Below, piece after piece: positions 34,428-43,432 of a stretch of DNA of 64,000 nt. Source of the stretch: Arthrobacter sp. E3 (GTDB lineage: Bacteria; Actinomycetota; Actinomycetes; Actinomycetales; Micrococcaceae); assembly GCF_017353415.1 (NCBI RefSeq), contig NZ_JAFMPX010000003.1, positions 1-64,000 on the forward strand. Direction: 5' to 3'. Both the position numbers and the translations under genes were made by a program. The stretch's first letter is position 1. Each line of letters begins with the position of its first letter. A model generated the notes under the pieces. It searched no databases. It had not been told where the DNA came from and saw nothing but the letters and a program-made list of their open reading frames with translations.

Positions 34428-34817
34428 ATGAGCATTAAACCTTCCCCTCAAGCCATGAAATCCGCCACTGCGGCCAAGAAACTGGGCATTCACCTGCCCT
34501 CCGCCCCCGCAGAATTCCAAGAGAATGCACTCAGCCGGGAGGAATTCAAGGTTCTGCAGGAAAACCCGCCAGCCTGGTTGGCTGACTTGCGCCGCAACGG
34601 GCCCCACCCGCGCCCTGTCATCGCGCAGAAACTGAACATCTCCATCGGCGGGCTGAACCGTTCAAACATCACCGAGGCGCTGACGACGGCGGACATCACC
34701 GCATTGCTGCAGGCTCCCCCCGCGTGGCTGGTTGAGGAGCGTGCCGTCCACGCGAAGGCCCGTGCCGAAGCCAAACTCGCCAAGGAACGCCAAGCTGAGC
34801 GCCGGCCCAAGAGCTAG
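34428..34817 (+). CDS. DUF5997 family protein
   Basis: A 129-residue protein. The conserved middle (KKLGIHLPSAPAEFQENALS, then ENPPAWLADLRRNGPHPRPV) and a second PPAWLVEERA near the C-terminus match the actinobacterial DUF5997 family. The two P-P-A-W-L segments resemble an internal repeat. A basic helical tail follows. No signal peptide. Function unknown. The ATG at 34428 is preferred over longer frames that run antisense to the divergent gene. Confidence 0.85.
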   Translation: MSIKPSPQAMKSATAAKKLGIHLPSAPAEFQENALSREEFKVLQENPPAWLADLRRNGPHPRPVIAQKLNISIGGLNRSNITEALTTADITALLQAPPAWLVEERAVHAKARAEAKLAKERQAERRPKS

Positions 34818-34834
34818 GACCGCTGCAATGCCAG

Positions 34835-34895
34835 CGGCGTGCCATGCGGGCGGGGGCTGGTGAAATTTCACGCCCCCCGCCGGCATGGCACGCCG
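34835..34895. terminator. Long GC-rich hairpin between convergent genes
   Basis: CGGCGTGCCATGC (34835-34847) is exactly inverted as GCATGGCACGCCG (34883-34895); the inner GGGCGGGGG pairs with the CCCCCCGCC region. It sits between the DUF5997 stop and the permease stop and probably ends transcription from both sides. Confidence 0.8.
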
Positions 34896-34914
34896 TCGGT
34901 TGTTTAAGTGCGGA

Positions 34915-36447
34915 TCAGGGGTTGTAAGGCTCGCTGGCGCGGCTGAGGACTTGGCCCTTGAAGAACTCGGGGTTGCGCCGGTACATGAAGAACATGAGCA
35001 CCACACCCAGTGCAATGACACCGGCACCGAGGATGAACACCAGGCCCAGCCCGCCAATGTTGGAGCCGGAGCCGTAGCTGGGATCCATGGAGTCGTAAGC
35101 GGTCTTGAAGAACATGACCAGCAGGATCACACCACCCACCAGCGGGGCAAGGAACTTGAACAGGAAGTTCTGCACCCCGCGGAATGCCTGCGCCCGGAAG
35201 TACCAAACACAGGCCAGCGCCGTGATGCCGTAGTAGAAGCAGATCATCATGCCCAGAGCGGTGATGGTGTCCCACAGTGCGTTCTCCGACAGGGTCCTGG
35301 TAATGATGTAGAAGCCGGCTGCAGCAATGGCTGCCGCAATGGTCGCGTAGCCAGGGGACTTGTGCGTGGGGCTGATCTTTCCGAAGCTCTTGGGCAGCGC
35401 GCGGTAGTGGCCCATGGACAGCAGGGTCCTGGCCGGGGAGACAAACGTCGACTGCAGCGAAGCGGCCGAGGAGCTCAGGATGGCCAGTGACATCAGGATC
35501 GCAAACGGTCCCATGACCGGTCCGGCCAGGACAGCGAAGATGCTTCCCTGGTTCTCCGGGTTTCCAGCACCCAAGCCGGTGGTGCCGATGCCGGCAAAGG
35601 ACAGCGTGGCCAAGGAAACCGTCATGTAGATCAGCACAATGACAATGATCGTGACGGTGGCTGCACGGCCCGGGGTCTTCTTCGGGTTCTTAGTTTCTTC
35701 ATTCATGGTCAACGTGACATCCCAGCCCCAGAAAATGAAGATGGAAAGGGACACTCCGGCTGCGAATTGGGAGAAGGACTCCACGGCGAAGGGGTTGAAC
35801 CAGTCAGCCTGGATGGTAGTGGCGTCAAACGCGCTGCCGTTGGCCACGTGGGTAAAGGCCGCCACGGCGAACCATCCCAATACCAGCAGCTGGAACGCCA
35901 CCAGAATGTACTGGAATGACTTGGTGGTCTCCATGCCCCGGTAGGAAATCCAACAGGCTCCTGCTATGAACACCATGGTGGTGGCGAGGTTCAGCGGCAG
36001 GTTCCGAGTCAGATCGGCAAGGGACGGGTTGGAGAAAATCTGGGCCAGCATGAGATAAAAGAAGTCCACCGCCACTGCTGCCAGGTTGGAAAGCACAATG
36101 ATGGTTGCCGCAATCAAGCCCCAACCACCCATCCATCCCAGCCACGGACCGAAGGCGCGCGTGGCCCACGTGAAGGAGGTGCCGGCGTCGGGCATGGCAT
36201 TGTTTAGTTCCCGGTATCCCAACGCCACAAGGAGCATGGGGATGAATCCGACGAGGAAGATGGCAGGCAGGTGCACGCCCACTTCGGAGACGGTCGGGCC
36301 CAGTGCTGCGGTCAGCGTGTAGGCCGGGGCAATACATGAAATACCAATCACGACGGCGCCAATGAGTCCCACGGAACCGGCCTTGAGGCCTTTTTCGCTG
36401 AGGCCGTGGTCTCCAGTGGCGTTTCTAACAATGTCTGGACTGCTCAT
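34915..36447 (-). CDS. APC-family amino acid/polyamine permease
   Basis: A 510-residue permease with 12-14 membrane segments. The first helix shows SVGLIGAVVIGISCIAPAYT, and GYRELNNAMPDAGTSFTWATRAFGPWLGWMGGW is the typical second-to-third helix signature. The start overlaps the stop of the universal-stress gene in ATGA, so they form one unit. A putrescine-type oxidase lies upstream on the same strand, beyond a repeat element, which makes putrescine or a related amine a likely substrate. That is inferred from context. Confidence 0.9.
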   Translation of the reverse strand: MSSPDIVRNATGDHGLSEKGLKAGSVGLIGAVVIGISCIAPAYTLTAALGPTVSEVGVHLPAIFLVGFIPMLLVALGYRELNNAMPDAGTSFTWATRAFGPWLGWMGGWGLIAATIIVLSNLAAVAVDFFYLMLAQIFSNPSLADLTRNLPLNLATTMVFIAGACWISYRGMETTKSFQYILVAFQLLVLGWFAVAAFTHVANGSAFDATTIQADWFNPFAVESFSQFAAGVSLSIFIFWGWDVTLTMNEETKNPKKTPGRAATVTIIVIVLIYMTVSLATLSFAGIGTTGLGAGNPENQGSIFAVLAGPVMGPFAILMSLAILSSSAASLQSTFVSPARTLLSMGHYRALPKSFGKISPTHKSPGYATIAAAIAAAGFYIITRTLSENALWDTITALGMMICFYYGITALACVWYFRAQAFRGVQNFLFKFLAPLVGGVILLVMFFKTAYDSMDPSYGSGSNIGGLGLVFILGAGVIALGVVLMFFMYRRNPEFFKGQVLSRASEPYNP

Positions 36448-37376
36448 TTTTCCGCCTCTGCGATTTCCTCGGCGTCGATGACGGGGATCTCAGTTGTAGG
36501 GAAGAGTTCTTTGGCTTGCAGTACGTAGTTGCGTGGAACCACGATCATGGGAACCGGAAGTGCACGCAGAATTCGGTTGGCGGTGGAACCCAGGAAGATG
36601 GAATTGTTCTGCGCCAAACGGCTGGAACCGATCAGCAGAATCTCCCCCTTTTTCCACTTGAGGTTGTCGACGGCGTCTTCAATGGAACGCCCTGTTCCCA
36701 CCACAATTTCCATGTCCAGAGTGTCCAGGACGTCGGCGCTTGCCCCGTCCCCAGTGGCCGCGACCTGAAGAAGATGCTTTTTCGCATCTTCCACGGTGGC
36801 GGTCGATTCACCGGGGCCCACGGCCACCAAGGACACCAACCGCAATGGCAGTGACCTGCGCTTGGCCATCGCGATTCCGGATTGCAGCACCCCCTCCGCC
36901 CCAGCCCTGGTGCCGAGGGCGCAGGTCAGACGCGTAATCGGCTCCGTTCGGCTGTATCCGGCGGGCGCCAGCACCACGGGGATCGTGGACGCATGTAGCA
37001 GCGAGTTGGCGACGGCGCCGATGGAGAACCGCTTGAAGATGCCGGTGTTGCTGCCCCCAATGATCAGCAGAGAGGCACCCAGTTCCTCGGCCGCAGCGAT
37101 GAGTTCCTCTGCTTCGGACTCCCCGCTGCGTATGTGCGCCTGTGCCTGAATGTCTTCCGGAATCAAGGCGAGCCCTTCATCGAGCCACTGGCTGACTTGC
37201 TCGGCCAGGATGGTCTCAAAGCCCGCTTCATGCGGATAGACCCCGTTATATTGGGAGTTCTGTGGCATCACCATGACAAGGTCCAAGGTGGCTCCCTGCC
37301 GCCGGGCCATGGCCACTGCCAAGTTGACGGCATCGCTGCCACGGGGGTCCGCTGTATATCCAGCTACATACCGCAA
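36444..37376 (-). CDS. Universal stress protein family, two UspA domains
   Basis: A 310-residue tandem UspA protein. The first domain ends with LLIIGGSNTGIFKRFSIGAVANSLLHAS then PVVLAP; the second with EILLIGSSRLAQNNSIFLGSTANRI then VPMIVVP. These G-x-x-x(9)-G-S/T segments are the ATP-binding signature. It precedes and overlaps the APC permease, which is a common pairing in Actinobacteria where Usp may tune the transporter. Confidence 0.88.
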   Translation of the reverse strand: MRYVAGYTADPRGSDAVNLAVAMARRQGATLDLVMVMPQNSQYNGVYPHEAGFETILAEQVSQWLDEGLALIPEDIQAQAHIRSGESEAEELIAAAEELGASLLIIGGSNTGIFKRFSIGAVANSLLHASTIPVVLAPAGYSRTEPITRLTCALGTRAGAEGVLQSGIAMAKRRSLPLRLVSLVAVGPGESTATVEDAKKHLLQVAATGDGASADVLDTLDMEIVVGTGRSIEDAVDNLKWKKGEILLIGSSRLAQNNSIFLGSTANRILRALPVPMIVVPRNYVLQAKELFPTTEIPVIDAEEIAEAEK

Positions 37377-37444
37377 ATGGTTCCTCCTAGGGACGTCATT
37401 GTCACTCGTGATGCTGCTGCGGAGAGGCCGAGGCCCGGACCGCC

Positions 37445-37519
37445 ATTTTTTGTAGGTGACGTAAAGGAGGCGCCAAAGGCCGCTTGCGGCCGACGCGTCG
37501 GATAGTCGCCGGAAAAATG
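37445..37519. repeat. 75-bp structured intergenic repeat, copy 2
   Basis: Same block as 20185-20259 with four substitutions. Outside it, CCCGGACCG to the left pairs with CGGTCCGGG to the right, extending the hairpin by a stem whose sequence differs from that around copy 1. It lies between the 3' end of the amine oxidase and the 5' end of the universal-stress gene. Confidence 0.85.
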
Positions 37520-37554
37520 CCGGTCCGGGGCGCTGAAAGCCCTCCAGTGAGTTT

Positions 37555-38940
37555 CTACTTCAGTTCTGCCACCAATTTGGCCGCAGTGTCCTGGCCCATG
37601 CGGACCGCTCCATCAACGTGCTGGTAGCCTTCGGCGGCGAGGTCTGAGCAGGACCAGTGGATGGGACCCACGGGGGTGAGCTGGTCGGGACCATAGCGGT
37701 GAAGCCCGCCCAAGTCATAGCTGGTGGCGTAGGCTCCACGGGTCCACTCCTCCGAACCCCAGTCGGATTCGTAGTACACGACCGGCTCTGCGGCTGCATC
37801 GCCAAGGAATTCGGCGAGTGCAGACGTGATCTCTTTTTTGCGCTGCTCTGCGCTGAGTGTGAAGACGTAGTCAGCTTTTTCATCGGAGACAAAGCCCACG
37901 AGGGTGCCGCGTGTGTCTTCGTGGTTGGTGTTGTCATAAACTTCCTGCACCAGCGAGGAAGCGCTGAAGCCTGTGCCTGAAAGGCCGTCTTCGCGCCAGA
38001 ACGGGGTGTCGTAGACGGCATGGACCTTGATGACAAAGCCAAGCGATTGGTGCTGGTGCATCTGATGCTGGCGGCGCGGCAGCGGCGGGTCGAAGGAAAC
38101 CCGGCTGTAGAGGTTCGGCGGAACTGCCATGACTACACGCTTGGCACTGACCGTGGCGCCGTCGGCAATGACGGTGGCCCGGAAGTCGCCGTCATGCTCC
38201 TCCCAGCGGATGGTGCGGGCCGGGGAGTTCAGGATGATGTCCCCGCCCAGCTCGGCAGCAATGGCCAGAGACAGGCCTTGCATGCCGCCGACCACACGCT
38301 TGTCGAGGATGAAGTTGTCATCAACGAGGTTGGTGAACGATCCTGCTGAGGAGGCCATCAGCACCGCTTGAAGGGCGGAGAACGCGTGGGCCGGCTTGGT
38401 GAGCATGCCGCCGGCGATGAAAAGGCCAATGTTGTTGCAGGCTTCTTCGTTGTCCGACTGGCTGCGCAACCAGTGATGGAAGGAGATGATGTCCAGTTCG
38501 CGGGCGTTGGGGTGCTCCCAGGGGCTTGCCGGGTCCATGGCTGCGGCGAGCGCATCCAAGGTTTCGATGAGCTTGTTCATCTCTGCTTCAGTGTCCGCGT
38601 CGACAGGGAACATTTCCCCGGTGTAGCGGGTCCGGTTGCTGTCAGGACCGATGTAGACGCTGTCGCCGTCACGGTAGCGGGAGTAGGTCTCCAAGCCAAG
38701 TTCGCCCAGCAGGTCAATGAGTGCTGTCTGGTCAGGTGAAACCCACTGGCCGCCTATTTCCAGCCATGCGCCGTCGACCGTATTGGACCATGTGCGGCCT
38801 CCCACGCGATCACGGGCTTCAAGAACCGCCACGCTCAGCCCGGCTGCTTTCAGCTCGCGGGCGGCAGTCAAACCTGACGGGCCAGCACCAATGATGACCA
38901 CATCGCGTTCGATGACGGAAGAATTTTCGACCGTTGTCAT
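37555..38940 (-). CDS. Flavin monoamine oxidase, putrescine oxidase-like
   Basis: A 461-residue flavoprotein. The FAD-binding Rossmann fold is DVVIIGAGPSGLTAARELKA, then VLEARDRVGGRTWS. GAWLEIGGQWVSPDQ is the amine-oxidase motif, and the C-terminal FAD loop includes HWSCSDLAAEGYQHVDGAVRMG. It oxidises a primary amine with O2, giving aldehyde, ammonia and peroxide. Length and motifs resemble actinobacterial putrescine oxidases, but tyramine-type oxidases are similar. A TetR regulator lies divergent, and an amine permease downstream. Confidence 0.88.
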   Translation of the reverse strand: MTTVENSSVIERDVVIIGAGPSGLTAARELKAAGLSVAVLEARDRVGGRTWSNTVDGAWLEIGGQWVSPDQTALIDLLGELGLETYSRYRDGDSVYIGPDSNRTRYTGEMFPVDADTEAEMNKLIETLDALAAAMDPASPWEHPNARELDIISFHHWLRSQSDNEEACNNIGLFIAGGMLTKPAHAFSALQAVLMASSAGSFTNLVDDNFILDKRVVGGMQGLSLAIAAELGGDIILNSPARTIRWEEHDGDFRATVIADGATVSAKRVVMAVPPNLYSRVSFDPPLPRRQHQMHQHQSLGFVIKVHAVYDTPFWREDGLSGTGFSASSLVQEVYDNTNHEDTRGTLVGFVSDEKADYVFTLSAEQRKKEITSALAEFLGDAAAEPVVYYESDWGSEEWTRGAYATSYDLGGLHRYGPDQLTPVGPIHWSCSDLAAEGYQHVDGAVRMGQDTAAKLVAELK

Positions 38941-38977
38941 GTTTCCCTTTCCCGGAAAGCAAAAGTGACATGCTTCA

Positions 38978-39000
38978 CTAAATGAATGACGTTCATTTAG
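38978..39000. promoter_or_regulatory. TetR-type operator between amine oxidase and regulator
   Basis: CTAAATGAA and TTCATTTAG are exact inverses around TGACG. The palindrome stands 38 bases before the oxidase start and 86 before the TetR-type start, fitting a site through which the regulator controls both genes. Binding is inferred. Confidence 0.7.
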
Positions 39001-39085
39001 AATAGACTGTAACTGGCATCACAGCCCTATGTAAAGAGGCGAGACGAAAATTGTTGCGTTGGCAGCGCTGAGGGAGGGAACACGC

Positions 39086-39781
39086 TTGACCGAGTCTTCA
39101 ATGCGCCAACTGCGTCGCCCGGCCGGCCGGCCGCCGCAGCCGCTCCTCAGCTCGGCAAGGATCACGTCGGCTGCACTGAAGCTGATTGGGCGTTCCGGCT
39201 ACAGGGGATTGACCATGGCAGCGCTGGCTAAATCCTTGAACGTGGCGACTTCCGCCCTGTACAACCACGTGAATTCCAAACAGGATGTGTTGCTGCTCGT
39301 GGAGGACCACCTCATGGGGCGGGTGGATGTTTCAGCGTTTTCCAACCAACCCTGGGAAACAGCGGTCAGTATGTGGGCGCACTCCTACCGGCAAGTTTTT
39401 GCCTCTCATCTGCCGCTCATCCCTGTCATTGCCTTGTTGCCGGTGACGGATGCGCCTAGGACCATCACCATGTATGAGGCCGTCACTCAAGGTTTTCTGA
39501 CAGCCGGCTGGCCAGCGGAACGCATCATCGATGCGATCGTCGCTCTTGAATCATTCATCTATGGGTCGGCCTATGACGTCAATGCGCCCACAAATATTTT
39601 CGACGCCGGAACCCAGGTGCCGCATTCACCCAACTTCAGCGCCGCCGTCGCCCGCCGCGGCAACCTTGCGGGCGCGAACAACGCCGACGCCGCCTTTGAC
39701 ATGGGACTCAAGGCGCTGATCCAGGGCCTTGCGGCAGGAGTCAGTGCCGAGATGGGCGCAGCCACCGCTGGTCTGCACTAG
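39086..39781 (+). CDS. TetR/AcrR-family regulator
   Basis: About 231 residues. The N-terminal DNA-binding domain is SSARITSAALKLIGRSGYRG, then LTMAALAKSLNVATSALYNHV with Y-N-H-V in the recognition helix. The helical C-terminal domain (residues 75-225) would bind the inducer, perhaps the amine oxidised by the divergent enzyme. The TTG at 39086 has AGGGAGGG seven bases before it; an ATG follows at 39101. Confidence 0.85.
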   Translation: MTESSMRQLRRPAGRPPQPLLSSARITSAALKLIGRSGYRGLTMAALAKSLNVATSALYNHVNSKQDVLLLVEDHLMGRVDVSAFSNQPWETAVSMWAHSYRQVFASHLPLIPVIALLPVTDAPRTITMYEAVTQGFLTAGWPAERIIDAIVALESFIYGSAYDVNAPTNIFDAGTQVPHSPNFSAAVARRGNLAGANNADAAFDMGLKALIQGLAAGVSAEMGAATAGLH

Positions 39782-39845
39782 CCACACAGGGCTGACAACC
39801 CTAGGCTGAAGCACAAACGTCCTCAGAACCAGCAGGAGATTCACC

Positions 39846-40268
39846 ATGGGATTCAGCATCAGCAACGCATCACTTCGCCTTGTCTCCGGAGCCTTCATCC
39901 TCAACTCAGGCATTGGCAAGCTCAGCCTGACCCCGGAGCAGGCCGGTGGTCTGCAAAGCGCGGCGCAACGAGTGATCCCTCAATTTGCAGACCTGAAGGC
40001 GGAACAATTCGGCAAATACTTGAGCTACTCGGAGATTGCCCTAGGCTGCCTTATTTTGGCGCCCTTCATCCCCACGAGAATGGCTGGAATGGGTTTGGCC
40101 GTATTTTCCAGCGGCCTGTTGGCCACCTACATCAAGTCGCCCGGCATGACCGAACCCGACAGCATCCGACCCACGCCGGCAGGCACAGCCATGGCGAAGG
40201 ATTTTTGGCTAGCCGGCATTGCCGTATCGCTGATCTTCAACCGGAAGCGCCGCTCACGCAGCAACTGA
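39846..40268 (+). CDS. Small membrane protein, DoxX-like
   Basis: A 140-residue protein with about four hydrophobic segments (for example ASLRLVSGAFILNSGIGKL, YSEIALGCLILAPFIP, MAGMGLAVFSSGLLATYI, FWLAGIAVSLIF) and a basic C-terminus. The layout is DoxX/DoxD-like, but the match is general. CAGGAG precedes the ATG. Transcribed after the TetR-type gene with a 64-base gap. Function unknown. Confidence 0.65.
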   Translation: MGFSISNASLRLVSGAFILNSGIGKLSLTPEQAGGLQSAAQRVIPQFADLKAEQFGKYLSYSEIALGCLILAPFIPTRMAGMGLAVFSSGLLATYIKSPGMTEPDSIRPTPAGTAMAKDFWLAGIAVSLIFNRKRRSRSN

Positions 40269-40411
40269 CGCCAGGCCCGTCGTAACCTTGTATTTTGGTC
40301 TGCACCTTTTTGGCCCAGACCCCCTTCAAGCTCGGACAAGTTCCCACGCGATAGGCTCACTGCAGTGCTGGAAAATCAGTCACCTTCGCCCCCAGCCCGT
40401 AGGAGTCCCTC

Positions 40412-41968
40412 GTGCCGCCATCCGTGCCCCGAACCGAGTCCCTTTCGTCTCGTGGGGCAGCCATCTTTTCGCGAAACGATGTGGTCATGCGCCGCGGGCG
40501 GCTAGCACTTCTCAACAATGCTTCGAGCAAGAACCCCGTCACGCCGCATGGGGCAATGCTTGCTGATCTGCTGGCTGTTCGTGACGTCTTGGATTCGTAC
40601 TCCATTGAGTATCTTCTTGTCCGTGGCAATGATGCACGCCCGGTCCTTGCCGTCGACGCAGCCCTGCGAGGGAAGCTCGAACTGGCTCTGACTACAGCTT
40701 TTGCCCACGAGCCTTTCTACGCAAGGAGCATTGATACGACGAAGTCCACCATTCTTTTGGCTGATGGCAGTCTGAGCAAGTCATCTTCCACTCGGATCTT
40801 CAGACTCTTCCGACCGCGCGTGGAACCTCTTGGTGGGTTATATTACGGCGCAGCGTGGGGTGTCCAAATTGAGTTGTGGATATTTACCCCTGAACGCATC
40901 GACCTACCGATCGAGAACTCACTTACCCGACGCAGCATCGACCCACGCTTGGCAGCGCCGCGCACCGTGGAGTTATATGGACACAGCTGGCCAAGCATCG
41001 AGAGCATGTTCGTAGATCATGTCTTTGACATCCGTTTCGACATTGACATGGTTTTTTCCTGGATTGACGGTAGCGGCGTGTCCTACCAAACGGCGCGTCG
41101 TGAGCTTGAAGCCGGGGCGGTCCTGGGTGATGGCGATGACCATGACTCCCGCTTCCGGCATCTGGACGAACTGAAATACGCATTGCGCTCAGTGCACTTG
41201 TTTGCCCCGTGGGTCCGGCGCATCTTTATTGCCACCGACTCGACAGCTCCCCCTTGGCTGGCAGAGCATCCCCAGGTCACTCTTGTGCGCAGCGATGAGC
41301 ACTTCGCCGATCCGTCGGTGCTGCCCACGCACAACTCCATGGCGGTGGAATCACAGCTTCACCACATCGACGGACTCGCCGAGCACTTCTTATATTCCAA
41401 CGACGACATGTTTTTTGCTCGGCCACTGTCGCCGGACCTGTTCTTCACGCCAGGGGGCATCACCCGCTTCATGCTCTCCCCCAACCGCATTGGCTTGGGG
41501 GAAAGCGATGTTGAACGCAGCGGCTTTGAAAACTCGGCCCGCGTCAACCGTCGCCTATTGTGGGATCATTTCGGCGTGTTCACCACCCGCCACCTCGAGC
41601 ACAGCGCCGCACCACTGCGGCGGTCCGTCCTGGCTGAGCTGGAACAGGAATTTGCCGCTGATTTCGCCGCCACAGCAGCCAGCACGTTCCGGGCAGCCGG
41701 AAATATTTCCGTCACCAACTCCCTCTACCACTACTACGCGCTGTTGACCGGGCGCGCGGCCGTGCATGCCGACGGCAAGGGTGTATATGTCGACACGACC
41801 AGCACGGACGGTCTGGCTTCCTTGGCCCCGGTGCTGGCCCGGAGGAATGCAGACTTCCTGTGCTTGAATGACGGCAGCGCCGGTGATGCTACGGCGGAGC
41901 AACGGCGCGAGCAAGTCACGGAGTTCCTCGAAAAGTACTTTCCTTTCAAGGCGCCTTGGGAAAAGTAG
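40412..41968 (+). CDS. Stealth-family capsular polysaccharide phosphotransferase
   Basis: A 518-residue protein with the Stealth conserved regions: CR1 in DIDMVFSWIDGSG, CR2 in RFRHLDELKYALRSVHLFAP then RIFIATDSTAPPW, CR3 around the SITNS-like NISVTNSLYHYYALLTGRA, and CR4 in NADFLCLNDGSAGD. Family members link sugar 1-phosphates in surface polymers. Residues 1-200 before CR1 are less conserved. The GTG start has TAGGAG seven bases before it. It is not in a polysaccharide gene cluster. Confidence 0.9.
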   Translation: MPPSVPRTESLSSRGAAIFSRNDVVMRRGRLALLNNASSKNPVTPHGAMLADLLAVRDVLDSYSIEYLLVRGNDARPVLAVDAALRGKLELALTTAFAHEPFYARSIDTTKSTILLADGSLSKSSSTRIFRLFRPRVEPLGGLYYGAAWGVQIELWIFTPERIDLPIENSLTRRSIDPRLAAPRTVELYGHSWPSIESMFVDHVFDIRFDIDMVFSWIDGSGVSYQTARRELEAGAVLGDGDDHDSRFRHLDELKYALRSVHLFAPWVRRIFIATDSTAPPWLAEHPQVTLVRSDEHFADPSVLPTHNSMAVESQLHHIDGLAEHFLYSNDDMFFARPLSPDLFFTPGGITRFMLSPNRIGLGESDVERSGFENSARVNRRLLWDHFGVFTTRHLEHSAAPLRRSVLAELEQEFAADFAATAASTFRAAGNISVTNSLYHYYALLTGRAAVHADGKGVYVDTTSTDGLASLAPVLARRNADFLCLNDGSAGDATAEQRREQVTEFLEKYFPFKAPWEK

Positions 41969-41976
41969 GCAGCGCA

Positions 41977-42018
41977 CGACTGGCTCGACCGCCGTCCCTC
42001 AGGTGGTCGAGCCAGTCG
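41977..42018. terminator. Bidirectional hairpin terminator
   Basis: CGACTGGCTCGACC (41977-41990) and GGTCGAGCCAGTCG (42005-42018) are exact inverses. It lies between the Stealth gene and the convergent formaldehyde dehydrogenase gene. Confidence 0.85.
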
Positions 42019-42030
42019 AGGCTCTTTCAG

Positions 42031-43242
42031 CTAGTCCAGATAGCCGTTGGGGTTCAGCACGTACTTCGTGGCCGCCCCGGCGTCGAACTCGGCATAGCCA
42101 CGCGGTGCGTCAGCCAAGGTAATGGCCTGGGCGTTGACGTTCTTGGCGATCTGCACCTTGTCGTGCAGGATCGCCATCATCAAGCCCCGGTTGTACTTCA
42201 TGACCGGACACTGCCCCGTGGTGAAGGCAAGCGACTTCGCCCAGCCAGTGCCCAGGCTCAGCGACAGCGAACCCTTCTGCGCAGCCGCATCAATGCCGCC
42301 CGGGTCACCGGTGACGTAGAGTCCTGGGATACCCAGGGAACCACCGGCCGCCGTGATGTCCATGAGCGAGTTGAGCACGGTTGCCGGTGCCTCGCTGGCA
42401 CCGTGGCCGTGCCCCTTGGCCTCAAAGCCCACAGCATCGACGGCACAGTCGACCTCGGGAATGCCGAGCAGCTGCTCAATCTGCGGACCCGGCTCGCCAT
42501 CCGACAGGTCGATCGTCTCGCAACCAAACGCACGGGCCGCAGCCAAACGGTCGGCGTTCATGTCACCAACAATGACCACGGCTGCACCGAGCAGGTGCGC
42601 CGATGTGGCTGCGGCCAGCCCCACGGGTCCGGCCCCGGCAATATACACCGTGGAGCCCACGGTCACTCCTGCCGAGACCGCTCCATGGAAGCCAGTGGGG
42701 AAGATATCGGAGAGCATGGTCAAGTCCATGATCTTCTCCAGCGCCTGGTCCCGGTCCGGGAACTTCAGCAGGTTCCAGTCGGCGTACGGAACCAGCACGT
42801 ATTCCGCCTGACCGCCAACCCAGCCACCCATGTCAACGTAGCCGTATGCGCTTCCGGGGCGGTCGGGGTTCACGTTCAGGCAAATGCCGGTTTTCCGCTC
42901 CTTGCAGTTGCGACAGCGTCCGCAAGCAATATTGAAAGGGACCGAGCAAATGTCGCCGACCTTGATGAATTCAACATCCGGGCCCACTTCAACCACTTCT
43001 CCAGTGATTTCATGACCCAGGACCAGATTCGCCGGTGCTGTGGTGCGGCCTCGCACCATGTGTTGGTCTGATCCGCAGATATTGGTGGCTACGGTCTTCA
43101 GAATGACGCCGTGGGGCACCTTGCGCCCCACGTTGGCGGGGTTGACACCCGGCCCATCCTTGAGTTCAAAGGTTGGATAGTCGATGTCGATGACTTCAAC
43201 AACACCGGGGCTCTTGTATGCAACTGCCTTGTTTCCGGACAT
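42031..43242 (-). CDS. fdhA: Glutathione-independent formaldehyde dehydrogenase
   Basis: A 403-residue zinc-dependent medium-chain dehydrogenase. The catalytic zinc ligands are in TNICGSDQHM and LGHEITGE, and the structural zinc site is CGRCRNCKERKTGIC. The NAD site is VYIAGAGPVGLAAATSAHLLG. Length and the YGYVDMGGWVGGQAEY segment match the tightly-bound-NAD formaldehyde dismutase/dehydrogenase group. It detoxifies formaldehyde to formate without added thiol. Confidence 0.93.
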   Translation of the reverse strand: MSGNKAVAYKSPGVVEVIDIDYPTFELKDGPGVNPANVGRKVPHGVILKTVATNICGSDQHMVRGRTTAPANLVLGHEITGEVVEVGPDVEFIKVGDICSVPFNIACGRCRNCKERKTGICLNVNPDRPGSAYGYVDMGGWVGGQAEYVLVPYADWNLLKFPDRDQALEKIMDLTMLSDIFPTGFHGAVSAGVTVGSTVYIAGAGPVGLAAATSAHLLGAAVVIVGDMNADRLAAARAFGCETIDLSDGEPGPQIEQLLGIPEVDCAVDAVGFEAKGHGHGASEAPATVLNSLMDITAAGGSLGIPGLYVTGDPGGIDAAAQKGSLSLSLGTGWAKSLAFTTGQCPVMKYNRGLMMAILHDKVQIAKNVNAQAITLADAPRGYAEFDAGAATKYVLNPNGYLD

Positions 43243-43432
43243 AATTTATTTGCAGCCTTTCCAGTCAGTTCAGAGAGCGTCAGTTGGCGCACTCAATTGC
43301 AACGAGAAAACACCCCGCCCGTCTGCCGCGGAATTCTCCGTAGAGCGCGGCTCCACCGGATGATGGTGCCACAAAGTGGGGTTAAGGCAAGTCTAGATTG
43401 GGAAGAATTGATATGTAAGGGGCCATAAGGCC

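Noticed and set aside
34835-34895. Possible tRNA-like fold
   Set aside because: It is a single long hairpin between convergent genes, lacking D- and T-arm features; better read as a terminator.
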